Positions 44,145 to 55,173 of a stretch of 64,000 nucleotides of DNA are shown here, one piece after another. Numbering within the stretch: position 1 is the stretch's first letter; the number at the start of each line of letters is the position of its first letter. The DNA is taken from contig JANFOG010000007.1 of the NCBI GenBank assembly GCA_024336345.1, positions 682,001 through 746,000 on the forward strand, in the 5' to 3' direction. The notes under the pieces are model-generated. The model did no database searches. It was not told the origin of the DNA and saw only the letters and a program-made list of their open reading frames with translations. The stretch comes from Mariannaea sp. PMI_226 (Eukaryota > Ascomycota > Sordariomycetes > Hypocreales > Nectriaceae). The translations under genes and the position numbers were made by a program.

Positions 44145-46079
44145 TTAAAATACCATCTCCCACACATCCAACGCTGCCTTGGTAACCCTCGCGCCCATTG
44201 CCAATGCAGACTTTGCCAGGACTAGATATCGCCCATCCGGACTGAATGTGGCCGCTGTTACATAGCCGCTCTCCTGTTTGAATGTGTAGAGCAACTTGCC
44301 CGAGTACAAGTCGCTGACGTCTGCACCGGTGTCTGTCCGGCAGCATAGGAAGCGGCAGTCCTCCGAGATGGCTATTGGCCAGCCCTCGCGAGTGCGGCGG
44401 GAAGAGAGCGCGTAAGACTCAAGAGCGGCGGTCGTGTAGTTCCAGTGGTAGACAGTGTCGCCCCATATGCTCACGACGATGGCCCCGTCGGGCGTGACTC
44501 CGAGGAAGGCCGGCTTCTTCCAGGTGTCGAGCTCAAGTTTAGCGAGGGACTTTAGCGTGTCTGACTTTGTCAGTCGAATAGTTCCGTCTCGTGACTGAGA
44601 CACGAGTGCCTGGTCGTCGGGCGTGAAGATGGCGTGCGTTATCTCGTCAGTATGGCATGGGATGATGGATGCTTTGTTTAGGGGTGCTCCCGCCGGTACG
44701 TTGAAGAGCCCAATGCGGTTTCGCGAGTTGCAGACGGCTAACCATTTCCCACCGTGGGAGAAGCAGAGCGGTTTAGCTCCGGAAAATCGCATTGCCTGAA
44801 TCCGACGACCGCCGACGTGGTCGCCGAAATGTACACAGGGTTTTTTGAAGTGTATGCCGTCATGGAGTTGAGGATGCATGTCCTTGGGCTCCTCCTCCGC
44901 GAGGTATGCCCAGGAGCGGCCATCTTGACTAAATATCATCTGAACGCCGTACTGGTTGGCCAAGTTGGATAACGGGTTCACCTTGATGTCGTAGAATCGT
45001 GTGGGAGATTCCATGGTCGACACGGCAATAGTGGGCTTGCCGATCCGGGAGAGAAAGGCGACTTGGAGGATTTCGTTGCCGGGGAGCTCCTTTTTGACGA
45101 TATGGCGGAGAGAGATGCTAAGGGGGGATGGGTTTGTGATACCAATTGCATGATAGTCCGGTATGGCTTCTGAGTGGAGGGAGGAGACGGTCGTCCTATA
45201 CGTATGAAATGAGCCCTTGCCGTTTCGTTTATAATTCGTAGTATACAATGCAGAAGGAAAATGAGAGAGACTGTTTTTCTTACCCTGGTCCTCCGTTTGC
45301 TGGGGGAGATTGCCTCCCATTTGTCTGCTCCATGTAGTCATGTAGAGCGTCGAGAAAATCGACGAAGTCAGATAGTTGGCCATGCACTCGGAAGTCGTCA
45401 TTCACAGAGTCATCCACCAAACGGGTTCGTAGATTTTGAGCTTCTGAGAGAAGTTGAGAGTCGCTGTAAGCTGGCAGGGCATTCTCGTTTGAAGAAGGTT
45501 GAAAGTTGATGGCACTGTTTGTTTATTAGTCAGTCAGTTTGTACAGCTCGCTCATAGCGTTGACTACAATGTATCATGGCTTAGAGGAGTTGAGGAAGCA
45601 CTTTTGTCTAGGTAGCTCAGGTCATGTATGCCCAGGCCGGGAATGAACAGGACTCACAATAGTAGCACATCCAGTCCCAAGTTCATGGCAATTCTCGAAT
45701 TCTCAGCTATCCGTCCCATGGGCAACAAGCGCTCAGCCGTATGCTCGAGCCAAGCATTTCCCCTCTCATGCTCATCATCCGGTTTCTCAAGGATATCACC
45801 CATCTCCTCCACCATAGCCCCCGTCCTCTCGACAACTTGCTTCAAACCCATGCATAATCTCTCTGGCAAGGTGACTGAGCCGTCTTCCAGAGCTTCGGCG
45901 TTGTGGCTCAGCAGCCGGGCGACCATATGAATCTCAGATAGCTCCCTCGATAGCCCCGTAAGGTCCAGGCGCGCAACGGGATAGGCGACGACGAACTCGC
46001 GGAGGGAATCGCTCGGTTCTGTGATGGAGCCTTCCAACGCAGTGCATAGGGCGCCAAGGGTGAGGTCTTGAGCACTCAT
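44145..46079 (-). CDS. WD40-like protein with a fungal N-terminal helical domain, unknown function
   Basis: Three exons on the reverse strand, 46079-45658, 45514-45284 and 45195-44145, with introns of 143 and 88 nt, total 1704 nt or 567 residues. Frame phases agree. Exon 1 (start MSAQDLTLGALCTALEG) is a helical region with heptad-like Leu spacing (LDLTGLSRELSEIHMVARLL). Exon 2 is mainly polar helix (YSDSQLLSEAQNLRTRLVD). Exon 3 carries WD40-type beta repeats of low similarity: FSHGGKWLAVCNSRNRIGLF, HAIFTPDDQALVSQSRDGTI, LGVTPDGAIVVSIWGDTVYH, WPIAISEDCRFLCCRTDTG and ATFSPDGRYLVLAKS. An incomplete propeller of 5-7 blades is my reading. The N-terminal part resembles the helical 'fungal N-terminal' domains found before NLR-like proteins, but no NACHT or NB-ARC is present. 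Role unknown. Confidence 0.7.
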
Positions 46080-46128
46080 GGTGGTGTTGGCTGTTTTTAT
46101 TTGAAAGAGAGAGACACAGAGAAACAGA

Positions 46129-46152
46129 GATAGAGGGATAGAGGGATAGAGG
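46129..46152. repeat. GATAGAGG tandem repeat (3 units)
   Basis: Three exact 8-bp units followed by a G-rich tract, about 50-75 bp ahead of the start of the reverse-strand WD40-like gene, so probably in its leader or promoter. Confidence 0.75.
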
Positions 46153-49100
46153 GGGGGAGGGGGGAGAATCAATGCAGGTTGCTGACTTGAGTAGATTTGT
46201 CCGGCTGAGATTGCGTGGAAGGAAGTGAGCGGCAAAAAAATAACCCGTTTGAGTTGAGCCTTTCGGAAAGAAGGCAAAGGGAACAGAAGTTAGTTGAACG
46301 ACGTCGCACAGCGAATGTAATCACAATGAAATGAACAATGTCCACCAGATCAGGTCCAATTGTCGCGTGTTCCCCTCCACTCGCCAAAAAATAAAAAAGA
46401 AGGTGAGGCACTTGGCACGGACAACATAAACACACAACGTCACAACCGGGCTTCGGCGATTGAAAGCCGAGGCCTTGGCGGGAAGCGACGAAAGTTTGTA
46501 TTTGTATGGCAAAACTATGCTTCGAGAGAAAATTGTAGGAGGACTGGGCCGCTGCCAAGATGGATTTCGATTGAGCCGGGTCGGAAAGGAGAGGGGTTAT
46601 GGTTTATCATCATCATTTGTTCACATGAGAAGCTGAAGGAGGGTTGAGAGTTGGTGGAGTTTTTCGTGGACGGCCTGACTGCCTTGCTTGGCAGTATTAA
46701 TTTCGTTTGTGTTGGAGATGGATGGCTAGCTGTGAGATATATTGGGCGACTAATATTGGCCAGATGTTCAATATTCAATGCAGAGGCGACGTGTCGCATC
46801 TGGTGGGAATGGAAAGAAAAAGAGAAGGACGAAGGGGGGGATTGCACTCAGTGAGAATGCCTTTCTCATTCAAGGCTACTATCGAAAACTGAAGTAGGAA
46901 AAAAAAAAGCTCTTCTTATTTTATGGTCGTAAGTTAGCAAGCTCAAGGCAGAATCCGCTGGACAATAGTTTTGCTTCACGATTCAATTTGCTCACTCAAA
47001 GAGGGTGAGGGGACAGTCAAAATATACTGAAAGAGATGGCGTAACGGAGCGGGGTTGTTGTTGCTGTTGGTGGTGGTGGACAGTCTGGGGGAGCAAATAT
47101 CGGAGCGTGATGCCAAGCCGGTGTCAGGTCGGTGGTGAAACCGGGGACAGTAGTTTCTCCAGACCTATTACGGTGGGTAATAATTACTCAATGAAGCATG
47201 ATAAGGAGGAGGCCTTTCCCATGATGGGGCCAGAAGTTTGGTCAAGTATGCCGCAATGTAATCTACCAATACTAGTTCATACCTGCATACCTTCAGACAT
47301 AAAGAATGATCGAAGACGAAGGAGTGAGAATGATGAGAATCGCAGGGAACGATGCGTCGGTATCCGAGACAAGTCCCGTCAAGGTGCGCAAATTCTCAAG
47401 CTGAACTGTTTGATAAGCCTACCTCCGTTCCATTTAGCCAGACTGGGGGACTTGTTATTCCAGCCCAGCCCACTCTAAGACTCCCATTGCTCACTCAAAT
47501 CTGATCCTGATACCCTGGATCAGCCCACACAAGGAACGAACGACATTGTCCTCGGGTTCCTGGGAAAGCGAGTTCGTCGGGCTACCGCTGTCATGTTTAC
47601 AGGCTATAGGCAGATATTCGGGACCTTCGTATGCAACGTCGGCTCGGCGTCGCCATTGACGGCGATATGAATAGAAATACAGCACATATTACCCTCTACG
47701 GCTGTGCGTGCTTGCTGCGTGCGGATGTTCCTTGGTCCCCTTTTCTCTCCGGAGGCGTGGGATATCGTAAGACTCGGAGAAGCTTTGGGCTGCGGGTGGG
47801 CGGGCGCCACCTGTTGATGATGTGTTGTCGTCGTCTCTATTCGCCGTGGGCCTTTCTTGGTGTGGGTTCGTAGCCCGGAACGCCGAGACTGCGGTTTATT
47901 CTGTAACAATCACATTACAGGAGTAGATGCAGTATGCCATGACGGGCAAGACACACGAGCAGACTTGACGAACGGAGGCCTTCGTTTGTTGCTGTGCGGA
48001 CATATGCAGGGTCCATGAGGAGCTGGGGAAGTGGAAGCTGTTCTCACAATTTTTTGTGGAAGGCAAGGGAAGAGTGTGATCGCTGGCAAAGCCACTATGG
48101 GAGGGATTGAAGTCAGGCTTGAAGTTCTTGTGTGATTGATGTGATGATTACTGCGTAGTATCAACTGGAAAGTTCCAGACCATAGACATAAGCACGATGC
48201 ACGCAGAGCAAAGAGGAAATGAGGAAACAAAGATGCAACGACTGCTACGCCATTGCTGTTCAGGGTGGTGACGAGAAAACACACACCACTAAGAAAGTCG
48301 CCGTTAGAGGTGATAGCGAGGCTTCGACGATTGGTCCCGGAATATCGTCCCTTGACGCCCAACATGACGCTGACGCCGATCCCGATGCTGAATCAAAGAC
48401 GTAAGTTACTACAGTACGGGACTATGGTACGGTACACCCATCTGCAGACCTAATCTCGGGATTGGACATCGACGCCTCGAAATAATCCACGACCGACAGG
48501 CAATGGGGAAGGGAGATCGACAGGTCGCGCGGGAACGTTGAGACGAAAGACGAAGCATCCCTGTCCTCCGTTCGATCCGTCCATGTATCCGGTTCCCCCG
48601 CCCAGCCTCTTCCTCCCAGCTGAACGAGGAGTTGTGTATTTGGACAAACGACGAAGTATAGCACTTGTTCTTATTTTCTTCGTAGGCAGCTCAGGCACAA
48701 CGCCTCAATTCTCGTGAGGTGCATCGCTATTGGGAGTCCTCCCAGGGTCAGAAGAGAATGAAAAGAAGCCAAGGCGGCAAAGTCCTCTCTCTAGCGGCAC
48801 CAGCCCCGTCTTTGTCTCGATCTGTTGGCTCCTAGTTGTACCACATGTCACTCTCTCAATCGTCACTCTAAGTGGTTTGACTCTTACTGACTAACAAGTG
48901 TACTACTATGGATGTATGTGTCTCTGTTGGCTGGTCGTGACTTGTTACACCCCTTTCTGGGGGTAAGGGGGGTTTGACCCTTGTCCACCTCTTCTGGCAG
49001 CCACACCTAACTGGAAGTTGTGAGATGGCCGGGGGTGGGCGAGGGAGCCAAGGGCACCCCTGTCTTGCTGAAGCATCACACACACATGCAGAGAGAAAAG

Positions 49101-50846
49101 AGCGCTCGCCGCTGGTGGCGTTTAAGAGAAGATTTGGCCTTTTCGCAGCACCAGCGCTGCATAGGCGCCCGACGAGGGTGGAGGGGAGAATGAGCCAATT
49201 GGCTGCGAAGTGCCTTTTGCCGAGAGAAGGAAAAAAAAAAAAAGCGAGAGCTTTGGGTAAGACTTGGTGATTTCCAAGATCGGCGACAAACAAGGAAGTG
49301 TGTGCGTGCGTGCGTGTGTGTGGTGTGAGACGGGATGTGGTGAGACCATGCTACTGCTGTGTCTGATCAGGTTTGGGGAGAAACATACGGGGGATAACTG
49401 AGAGCAGATCTTGCGTGTCTCAATACGGGCAGAATTCATGAACCTCAGGTTTCACATATACCGTGCTCCAGGCTCTTTACGAGGTACCTGGGAAAGGGTG
49501 GTGTAAGAAAATATGTCCTGGGTCTGTTCGTCGTCTTGGCCGTTGCGTCTTCGTGCGTACCAAACGGATAGTCCGTATAGTAAAGAGTTATTTGTAGGTA
49601 GCGGCAGACAGCTGTGTATTCAAGAAGACGAGCATGTCTTGTTTGATCATTATGCAATGCGATGCCATGCAACCATTCGCGAACTCCATGAACACAAGAT
49701 GGGCCTTGTTTTTTGACCTCGAAGACTGAGACATTCCAAAATACCTGATTGTGCAAGCACACCGTTGGCGCAAGGTCGAGCATCATCGTGCATCGCCGAA
49801 CATCAACATCATCATCATGCATCTACCTCTCCCAGGCACCACGCACATATATTATTATGTTCTTGCAATGCCTTGTTCTGGCTTCTGCGTGCACACCTGT
49901 ACTGCATCCCTTCAGCTGATGGGGAAAGGCTAAGTAACCAAGCCAATCTTTGAGTGCATATGCATCGGCATCTGCATCTGCATTGCAGTTTGCATTTGGA
50001 CCTGACCAGCTAACTGTACTTTTATTAGTTTTCTTGGCCGAATGAATGCCTTACTACATGATACTCTAGATTATCTACAGTAGGTATCCTTATTATCCTT
50101 AGTACTGTCACCTACCTACTGTATGCATGTACCTACATCTCCGCAGAGGTAATTGAGAATATTCACACGCCCCCTCTTGCATAGGCTAGGTTTTTACTCC
50201 GTAGTTTAGGTACAGATTACTCTGTTACAATACCCGTCATGCTCTGTAAATTGTTCAAATCTTCATATTTTAATTCTCGCTGTCGTATGCCCTTAGTTCG
50301 GCGACTTCAGTAAGCAATAGTATCTATCCAAGGATCCTCCTCCTCGGGAAGCCCTCTATCCCCTCCCCTTTCTCACCGACATCTTGGTTTGCCCACCGCT
50401 GTTTTTCTCCTCGGCTAACGACATCGCCGCCGTCAGTCAAATTCCACGCCAGGCACTGTGACTCTGTGACTAACTTACACCAACTCAGAACCGTACAGCT
50501 GTTCGGGTCTCAATCCACACCCCCATTTAACATTATTGCGACACAAAGTTAACGTACGTAACTAATTAATTAATTCAAGACCCCAAGGTACGGATACCAG
50601 TACCGACGGACTGTAACTTCTTCCCCAGAGCGCTAAGATTTCCAAACTTTTTCAGTGGAGCCCCAGCCATCATCATAGGGCCATAGACGGACTCCTGAGA
50701 CAGACATCCCCAGCCGGCACGGGTCGGAGTGATACATACTGGGCTCTTCCGCGCTTCGGCCTCGATGAGCCAGGGTCTATCTCTTTCTCCAGACCTAAGT
50801 ACCACTTTATTCCAGTCCAGGCAAGGTACAAAGGTACTTATTCGTG

Positions 50847-50848
<2 letters not shown>

Positions 50849-50880
<32 letters not shown>
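50849..50880. repeat. TG dinucleotide microsatellite (16 units)
   Basis: An uninterrupted (TG)16 run in intergenic DNA, a likely polymorphic marker. Confidence 0.9.
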
Positions 50881-50883
<3 letters not shown>

Positions 50884-51081
50884 ATGATTTGAACACTCGC
50901 TGGGATATCCTTCCTTGGGAAAACTAGAAAAAAAAAAAAAAAATCCGACCAGGCACCATGCCATTCCTTGTGAAGGGTGGAGGCCTTTGGATAGAGATGG
51001 AGGAGCTTGGATCAACACTTCCTGCATGATCCCCAGCTCCAAACTGCGTTCAGTCCGACGGCCCAGGTGACCGTTACAGGT

Positions 51082-51125
51082 GGCCTCCAGCGGGCCTCCA
51101 GCGGGCCTCCAGCGGGCCTCCAGCC
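51082..51125. repeat. 11-bp tandem repeat, four units
   Basis: Four copies of GGCCTCCAGCG, the last with one change (ending GCC), lie about 680 bp before the start of the membrane protein gene. Confidence 0.85.
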
Positions 51126-51804
51126 ATCCAAGCACTAAAAAAACCCATCGGCGCCTCGCGGATCTTCCAGCGCCTCTTAACGGGGCACCAGTTACTGAAG
51201 CCTGTACAGCGCATCAGACAGAATATCACTCGCTCCATCACTCGCTTGCTCACCACCAAGAAAGTGATAAACTGGACCAACCACCTCCGTCCACTTACTC
51301 TTTGTCTCCATCTACCAATCCATTCATCCATCCATCCCTACCTGAAAAGGAGCTGATATCGACTCCTGCTTCCGGCTCTGTTCTCTACCTCTACAAAGCA
51401 CTTCGTCGTGGCCCCGCCCCTCTCCTCTCCACCCACCACCCAGAAATTCTCCACCCTACGTCCTCCACCAACCAGCCTCGTTCTGAATCCTCCTCCATCA
51501 TCTTCCCATCATCACACGGTGGGCGTGGGCTTTGGCTTTGGCTTCAGTCAGAAAACGCCCAACTTTGCCCAAGCGCGTCTCCTTTGACAGGGACAAGACT
51601 GACAGGAGCATCACCTCACAGAGAGCTGGTCTCCTAACTAGTTATATCCGGCTTTTCCTTCTCGTCATCTTTTTTTTCATTGATACCCATAAGCAGCTTG
51701 TTCTGCTATTCCACTTCCTCCACCTCATATTTCTTCACCGCCAAAGGTACATCGAACTGAGAGGCGGGCTCCCAGAAGCTCACCTCACCAAAAGCTCGCC
51801 CGTC

Positions 51805-53520
51805 ATGGTTCTCGAGCAAACAATCACCATTGTCAACAACTCTGGCAAGATTATAAAAACTGCAAGTATTTCCCTACATCCTCATCTCTAGACACAACCC
51901 CCCTTCTCCATGCTAACCTCTTACACAGGGCAAACAGCTATTCTCCATCTTCAAAGAGGCACAAGGCAATTACCAGGATAAGAAGAACGAAATCAAGGCA
52001 GAGCGCAACATCTCGCGCTCCCAAACTTTCGACCAATCTCGTGCCATCCCCGAGCCTCCGAGGCAGTATTCAGATCCCAATCCCGACCCCTATCAGTACT
52101 ACTATCAGTATGACAACCGGCCCCCACGAACTGCACGACCATACGAGACTGGCAGTGAGCATGGCTCCCATCGCAGCCGGCGGTCGCGCAGCGTTCACTC
52201 GCGCCGGGAAATTGATGACTATGATACGAGGAGCCGACATGCTCTCACTGAATCCAACATGAAGACATTCACTGAGATATCTGCGACAGCGCCCAGCAGA
52301 CCCTCCATGTCTCGCGCATACACCCAGGCCCATCCCATGGACCTCGCTGTTTCCAACAGGACCATGATGCAAATGGACCAGCGAACTCAAAGAGCCATGA
52401 CTGTTCGCGACCCTGGCACTATGGTTCCCCGCTCTCAATCTGCAACTGAGCTGGTCCCACTACTGAAGCCCGCCAAGAAGATTGACATGAACTTGGCTTA
52501 CGGAAACATTCCCCCGACTTGGAGTACCGAACCGACCTTGACCCTAAGCGTGACCCTGATGAGAAGGAAGCCACCACCTTGATACGCCGCGTGGAAGGTC
52601 TCCTCGATGAAGCCAAATGTGTTCACCATTCCGCGACGGCTACCATCACGCACCTTCAAAAGGATCCCGATTCTGCTGCAGCAGTTGCACTCTCCCTCGC
52701 TGAGCTGTCCAGCCTGGTCAAGAAAACGTCGCCCGCCTTCCTCACTCTTATGAAGACTGCCTCACCTGCTGTTTTCCATCTACTTGCATCGCCCCATTTC
52801 CTAATTGGCACTACCATTGCTGCTGGTGTCACCGTTGTCTGTTTTGGAGGCTGGAAGATTGTCAAGAGGGTCAAGGAACAGCAAGCTGCCCGCGCGGCTC
52901 TAGCCTACGAGAGCGTTCCTATGGACCAGCCTGAACTTCCTAGAAGAGCTCCAACTGAATATTATCCTCCTCCTCCTGAATACCATCATCATCCTCATCC
53001 TGGCGCCGAATACCACCACGGTGCCGAGTATAATGCTGGTGTTGAAGAGGCCCTCATCATCGATGATGATCTCAGCTCCATTGAGACTTGGAGGAGAGGA
53101 ATTGTACCATTTGGAGAAGATGAGAGCGCTGATATGGAGCTTATCACGCCGATGGCAGACCGTGTTACCAAGGAGATGTATGACAAGGACGACTTCGACT
53201 CGAAATCTCGCAGAAGCACCCGGACGAGCAAGACTCACGAAAGCCACCGAAGCCACAAGTCTCATCGCAGTGACAGAACCCGCGATGAGAGAGATAGAGA
53301 TTCTGACCGCAGGAGTCGACGAACGGAGAGTATAGCTGACAGTGAGCGTTCCGATCGCAGTCACCGAAGCAAGAGAAAGGATAAAGGCGATGATACTCGC
53401 AGCCGTCGCAGCGATGACAGTGCGTCGCTTGTGCTTCGGCCCAAGTCTCACCGACAGAGCAACAACATGCTCAAGGCCTTGTTCAAACCCAAAAAGGAGA
53501 GAGATTTGGTTCTCGCCTAG
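51805..53520 (+). CDS. Fungal protein of unknown function with one hydrophobic segment; contains a one-base frameshift
   Basis: Exon 1 (51805-51861) encodes MVLEQTITIVNNSGKIIKT. A GC-AG intron (51862-51928; donor GCAAGT, branch TGCTAAC, acceptor ACACAG) leads to GKQLFSIFKEAQGNYQDKKN. The frame then runs through Tyr/Arg/Ser-rich sequence to about 52515 (AKKIDMNLAYGNIPP). Similarity then jumps to the next frame (DLEYRTDLDPKRD), which continues to the stop at 53518-53520. The change falls in a run of five C (52511-52515); one more base would make a single frame of 549 residues. The second half has VEGLLDEAKCVHHSATATI, a helix pair, and a hydrophobic Gly-rich segment (FLIGTTIAAGVTVVCFGG), then Pro/Tyr/His-rich, acidic and Ser/Arg/His/Asp-rich regions. 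Function is unknown. The frameshift may be a sequencing error or a real mutation. Confidence 0.7.
51862..51928 (+). other. GC-AG intron
   Basis: A 67-nt intron with donor ACT|GCAAGT, branch TGCTAACC and acceptor CTTACACAG. Every other splice signal is standard; only the second donor base differs from GT. Joining at this point gives KIIKT-GKQLF in frame, and without it the frame reaches a stop at 51889-51891. Confidence 0.7.
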
Positions 53521-54810
53521 AGCAATCTAGGCTGCAATTTTGTTTAGGATCTTTGTTTATTGCATTTACATGGCATTCTTGAATCCTTTATTTTAGAAAT
53601 GATGTTTTTGGAGCAGAGAGGTCTAGACCAGACAGAAGATGTCATATGATGATTGCATGGATTGTTTCGTCATGAATGAGACGGAGTCTACAACAGCGGG
53701 TTTCTTTTGAGCGGATTGACTGACGAGAGGTTCCGGGACTCATCTCAATGTTTTTTTTTTCTCTTTTTTTGGGGGGGGATATTTATTCGCGTTACATACC
53801 ACGGTCATTCAGGATGGAAGGACAATATTACGGGACTTTTTTTGCTTTGGGATAGTTAATCTACCAATCAATGGATGCGCTCTGCTGGCGATTGCATATA
53901 CACTTGTCTCTTACTGCCGATCTTGACTTGCATTTGACTGATGAATATAGAAGCGCGTGTGGAGTGTATTCTCGGATTGGTTCGCGCCCTTGACTTTTGC
54001 CTCCTTGAACCAAATGAGTCTTCTTAGTTTGTCGCTTGAATATGCCTACCTGCATACGCTGAGCACACCATTGGAGCTTTCCTAATGACAATGGAACAGA
54101 GCAAGGAGGACAAGCCGGTCCGTTTCATTCACATCAACAGGCTGCAGTGCCATGGACATCGTCTGGCCTGGACTACGATTGTACACTGGGGATTGGAATG
54201 GATGAACCAATAATGCCAAGTCAACCAAGCTTACATCTGCATTGTCGTTCTATTTAGCATAGGAATAAGGTTATTTTTGTCGTCATCTCTTGCTTTTGTT
54301 TAGTCTGAGTTACAAGAGTATAGTGAGTGGCTGGAATACGCGAACAGATGACACTCAGTTTGACGAGCCTCCTTTGCACAGCGACATCACGACGACAGAA
54401 AAAGGATGAAGTAATTTTATGGCTATTTCTGTTTTCACCTAATTTGGACTACAATAGGATAAAGCAAAGAATATCACGCCAATGTGACCAAGCCTACACG
54501 TACATGGCGACACCATAAATTACATGAATGAGGTAATTGCATGGTTGTCTCTGCTTCGGTGGGAATGTGGCTCACATATTCAAGCAGAAAGGAGACAAAC
54601 GTCAGTATCAGGTGCTACTCACCAACCTGGAATGTCTCTTTGAGGATTTGGCTATAAAAGGCCTTGACCCCTCGACTGCTATCCGTCTTTGAATCAATGT
54701 AACTGAACACCCAATAAACACAAACATCCAAGAACCACTTGAGCCCATAGGAAACTGTTCATTCCAACTGCCAAGTCAAGATATATCCGCCGGAACAACA
54801 AGCAACCAAC
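53521..54810. other. Intergenic interval, no gene recognised
   Basis: Contains the 3' region of the previous gene (T- and G-runs at 53751-53778) and the promoter of the small gene at 54811. No other gene seen. Confidence 0.5.
54653..54659 (+). promoter_or_regulatory. TATA box of the small orphan gene
   Basis: TATAAAA lies 158 nt before the ATG at 54811. The A/C-rich stretch between them looks like a leader. It is the best TATA element in the window. Confidence 0.65.
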
Positions 54811-55173
54811 ATGTCCCATGAAACTCGCCAGCCAACTACTGTCATCGAGATGACACAGCCATGGAGCGCTGCCTGGAGTGGCCGCAATCGAAACGACCAG
54901 GAAATTACCAGCAGCATCACTGCCTCTCACGAAAACACGGCCTTCAACATTGTTAAGCAGTGGGAAGACACCAGAAGCGTTGCCATTGGTTCCCGCGCTG
55001 AAACCATCAATCCGACGGGTTACGAACGAGTGATTTCCATCATGAGCCACACTCGGGGTCCAGATTACACCAAGACCAAGAGCGATTGGCGGGGTCGGGG
55101 TTCATTCAACTGGCAAGGCTCTGGAAATGTCACATTTAAGGTGGAATCTTTTGCTGAGAAGGCACCAAACTAG
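54811..55173 (+). CDS. Small cytosolic-type protein of unknown function
   Basis: Intronless, 120 residues, first ATG in context CAACATGTC. There is no signal peptide, no membrane segment and no cysteine. Five Trp residues are spread along the chain (QPWSAAWSG, VKQWEDT, KSDWRGRG, SFNWQGSG). The sequence is polar, with alternating Thr/Ser/Val stretches (GSGNVTFKVESF near the end) that suggest a beta-rich fold. I do not recognise the family; size and composition would fit a small lectin-like beta-sandwich, but no diagnostic motif supports that. A strong TATA box and an A/C-rich leader suggest high or inducible expression. The nearest neighbours are a membrane-type protein and a glycosyltransferase, neither an obvious partner. 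Confidence 0.65.
   Translation: MSHETRQPTTVIEMTQPWSAAWSGRNRNDQEITSSITASHENTAFNIVKQWEDTRSVAIGSRAETINPTGYERVISIMSHTRGPDYTKTKSDWRGRGSFNWQGSGNVTFKVESFAEKAPN

Larger units (their letters stand above)
46080..51804. other. Long divergent interval without a supported gene
   Basis: About 5.7 kb between the WD40-like gene (-) and the membrane protein gene (+), the largest gap in the window. It holds GATAGAGG tandem units (46129-46152), GTT/GGT microsatellite-like sequence (about 47055-47080), GTGCGT repeats (about 49300-49322), GCATCT repeats (about 49955-50000), a TG microsatellite (50849-50880) and an 11-bp tandem repeat (51082-51125). No conserved protein or RNA was recognised; open frames appear compositional. 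Confidence 0.5.

Noticed and set aside
46080..46277. Upstream in-frame ATG for the WD40-like protein
   Set aside because: The extra sequence crosses CCTCTATC repeats and pyrimidine tracts and looks like untranslated leader.
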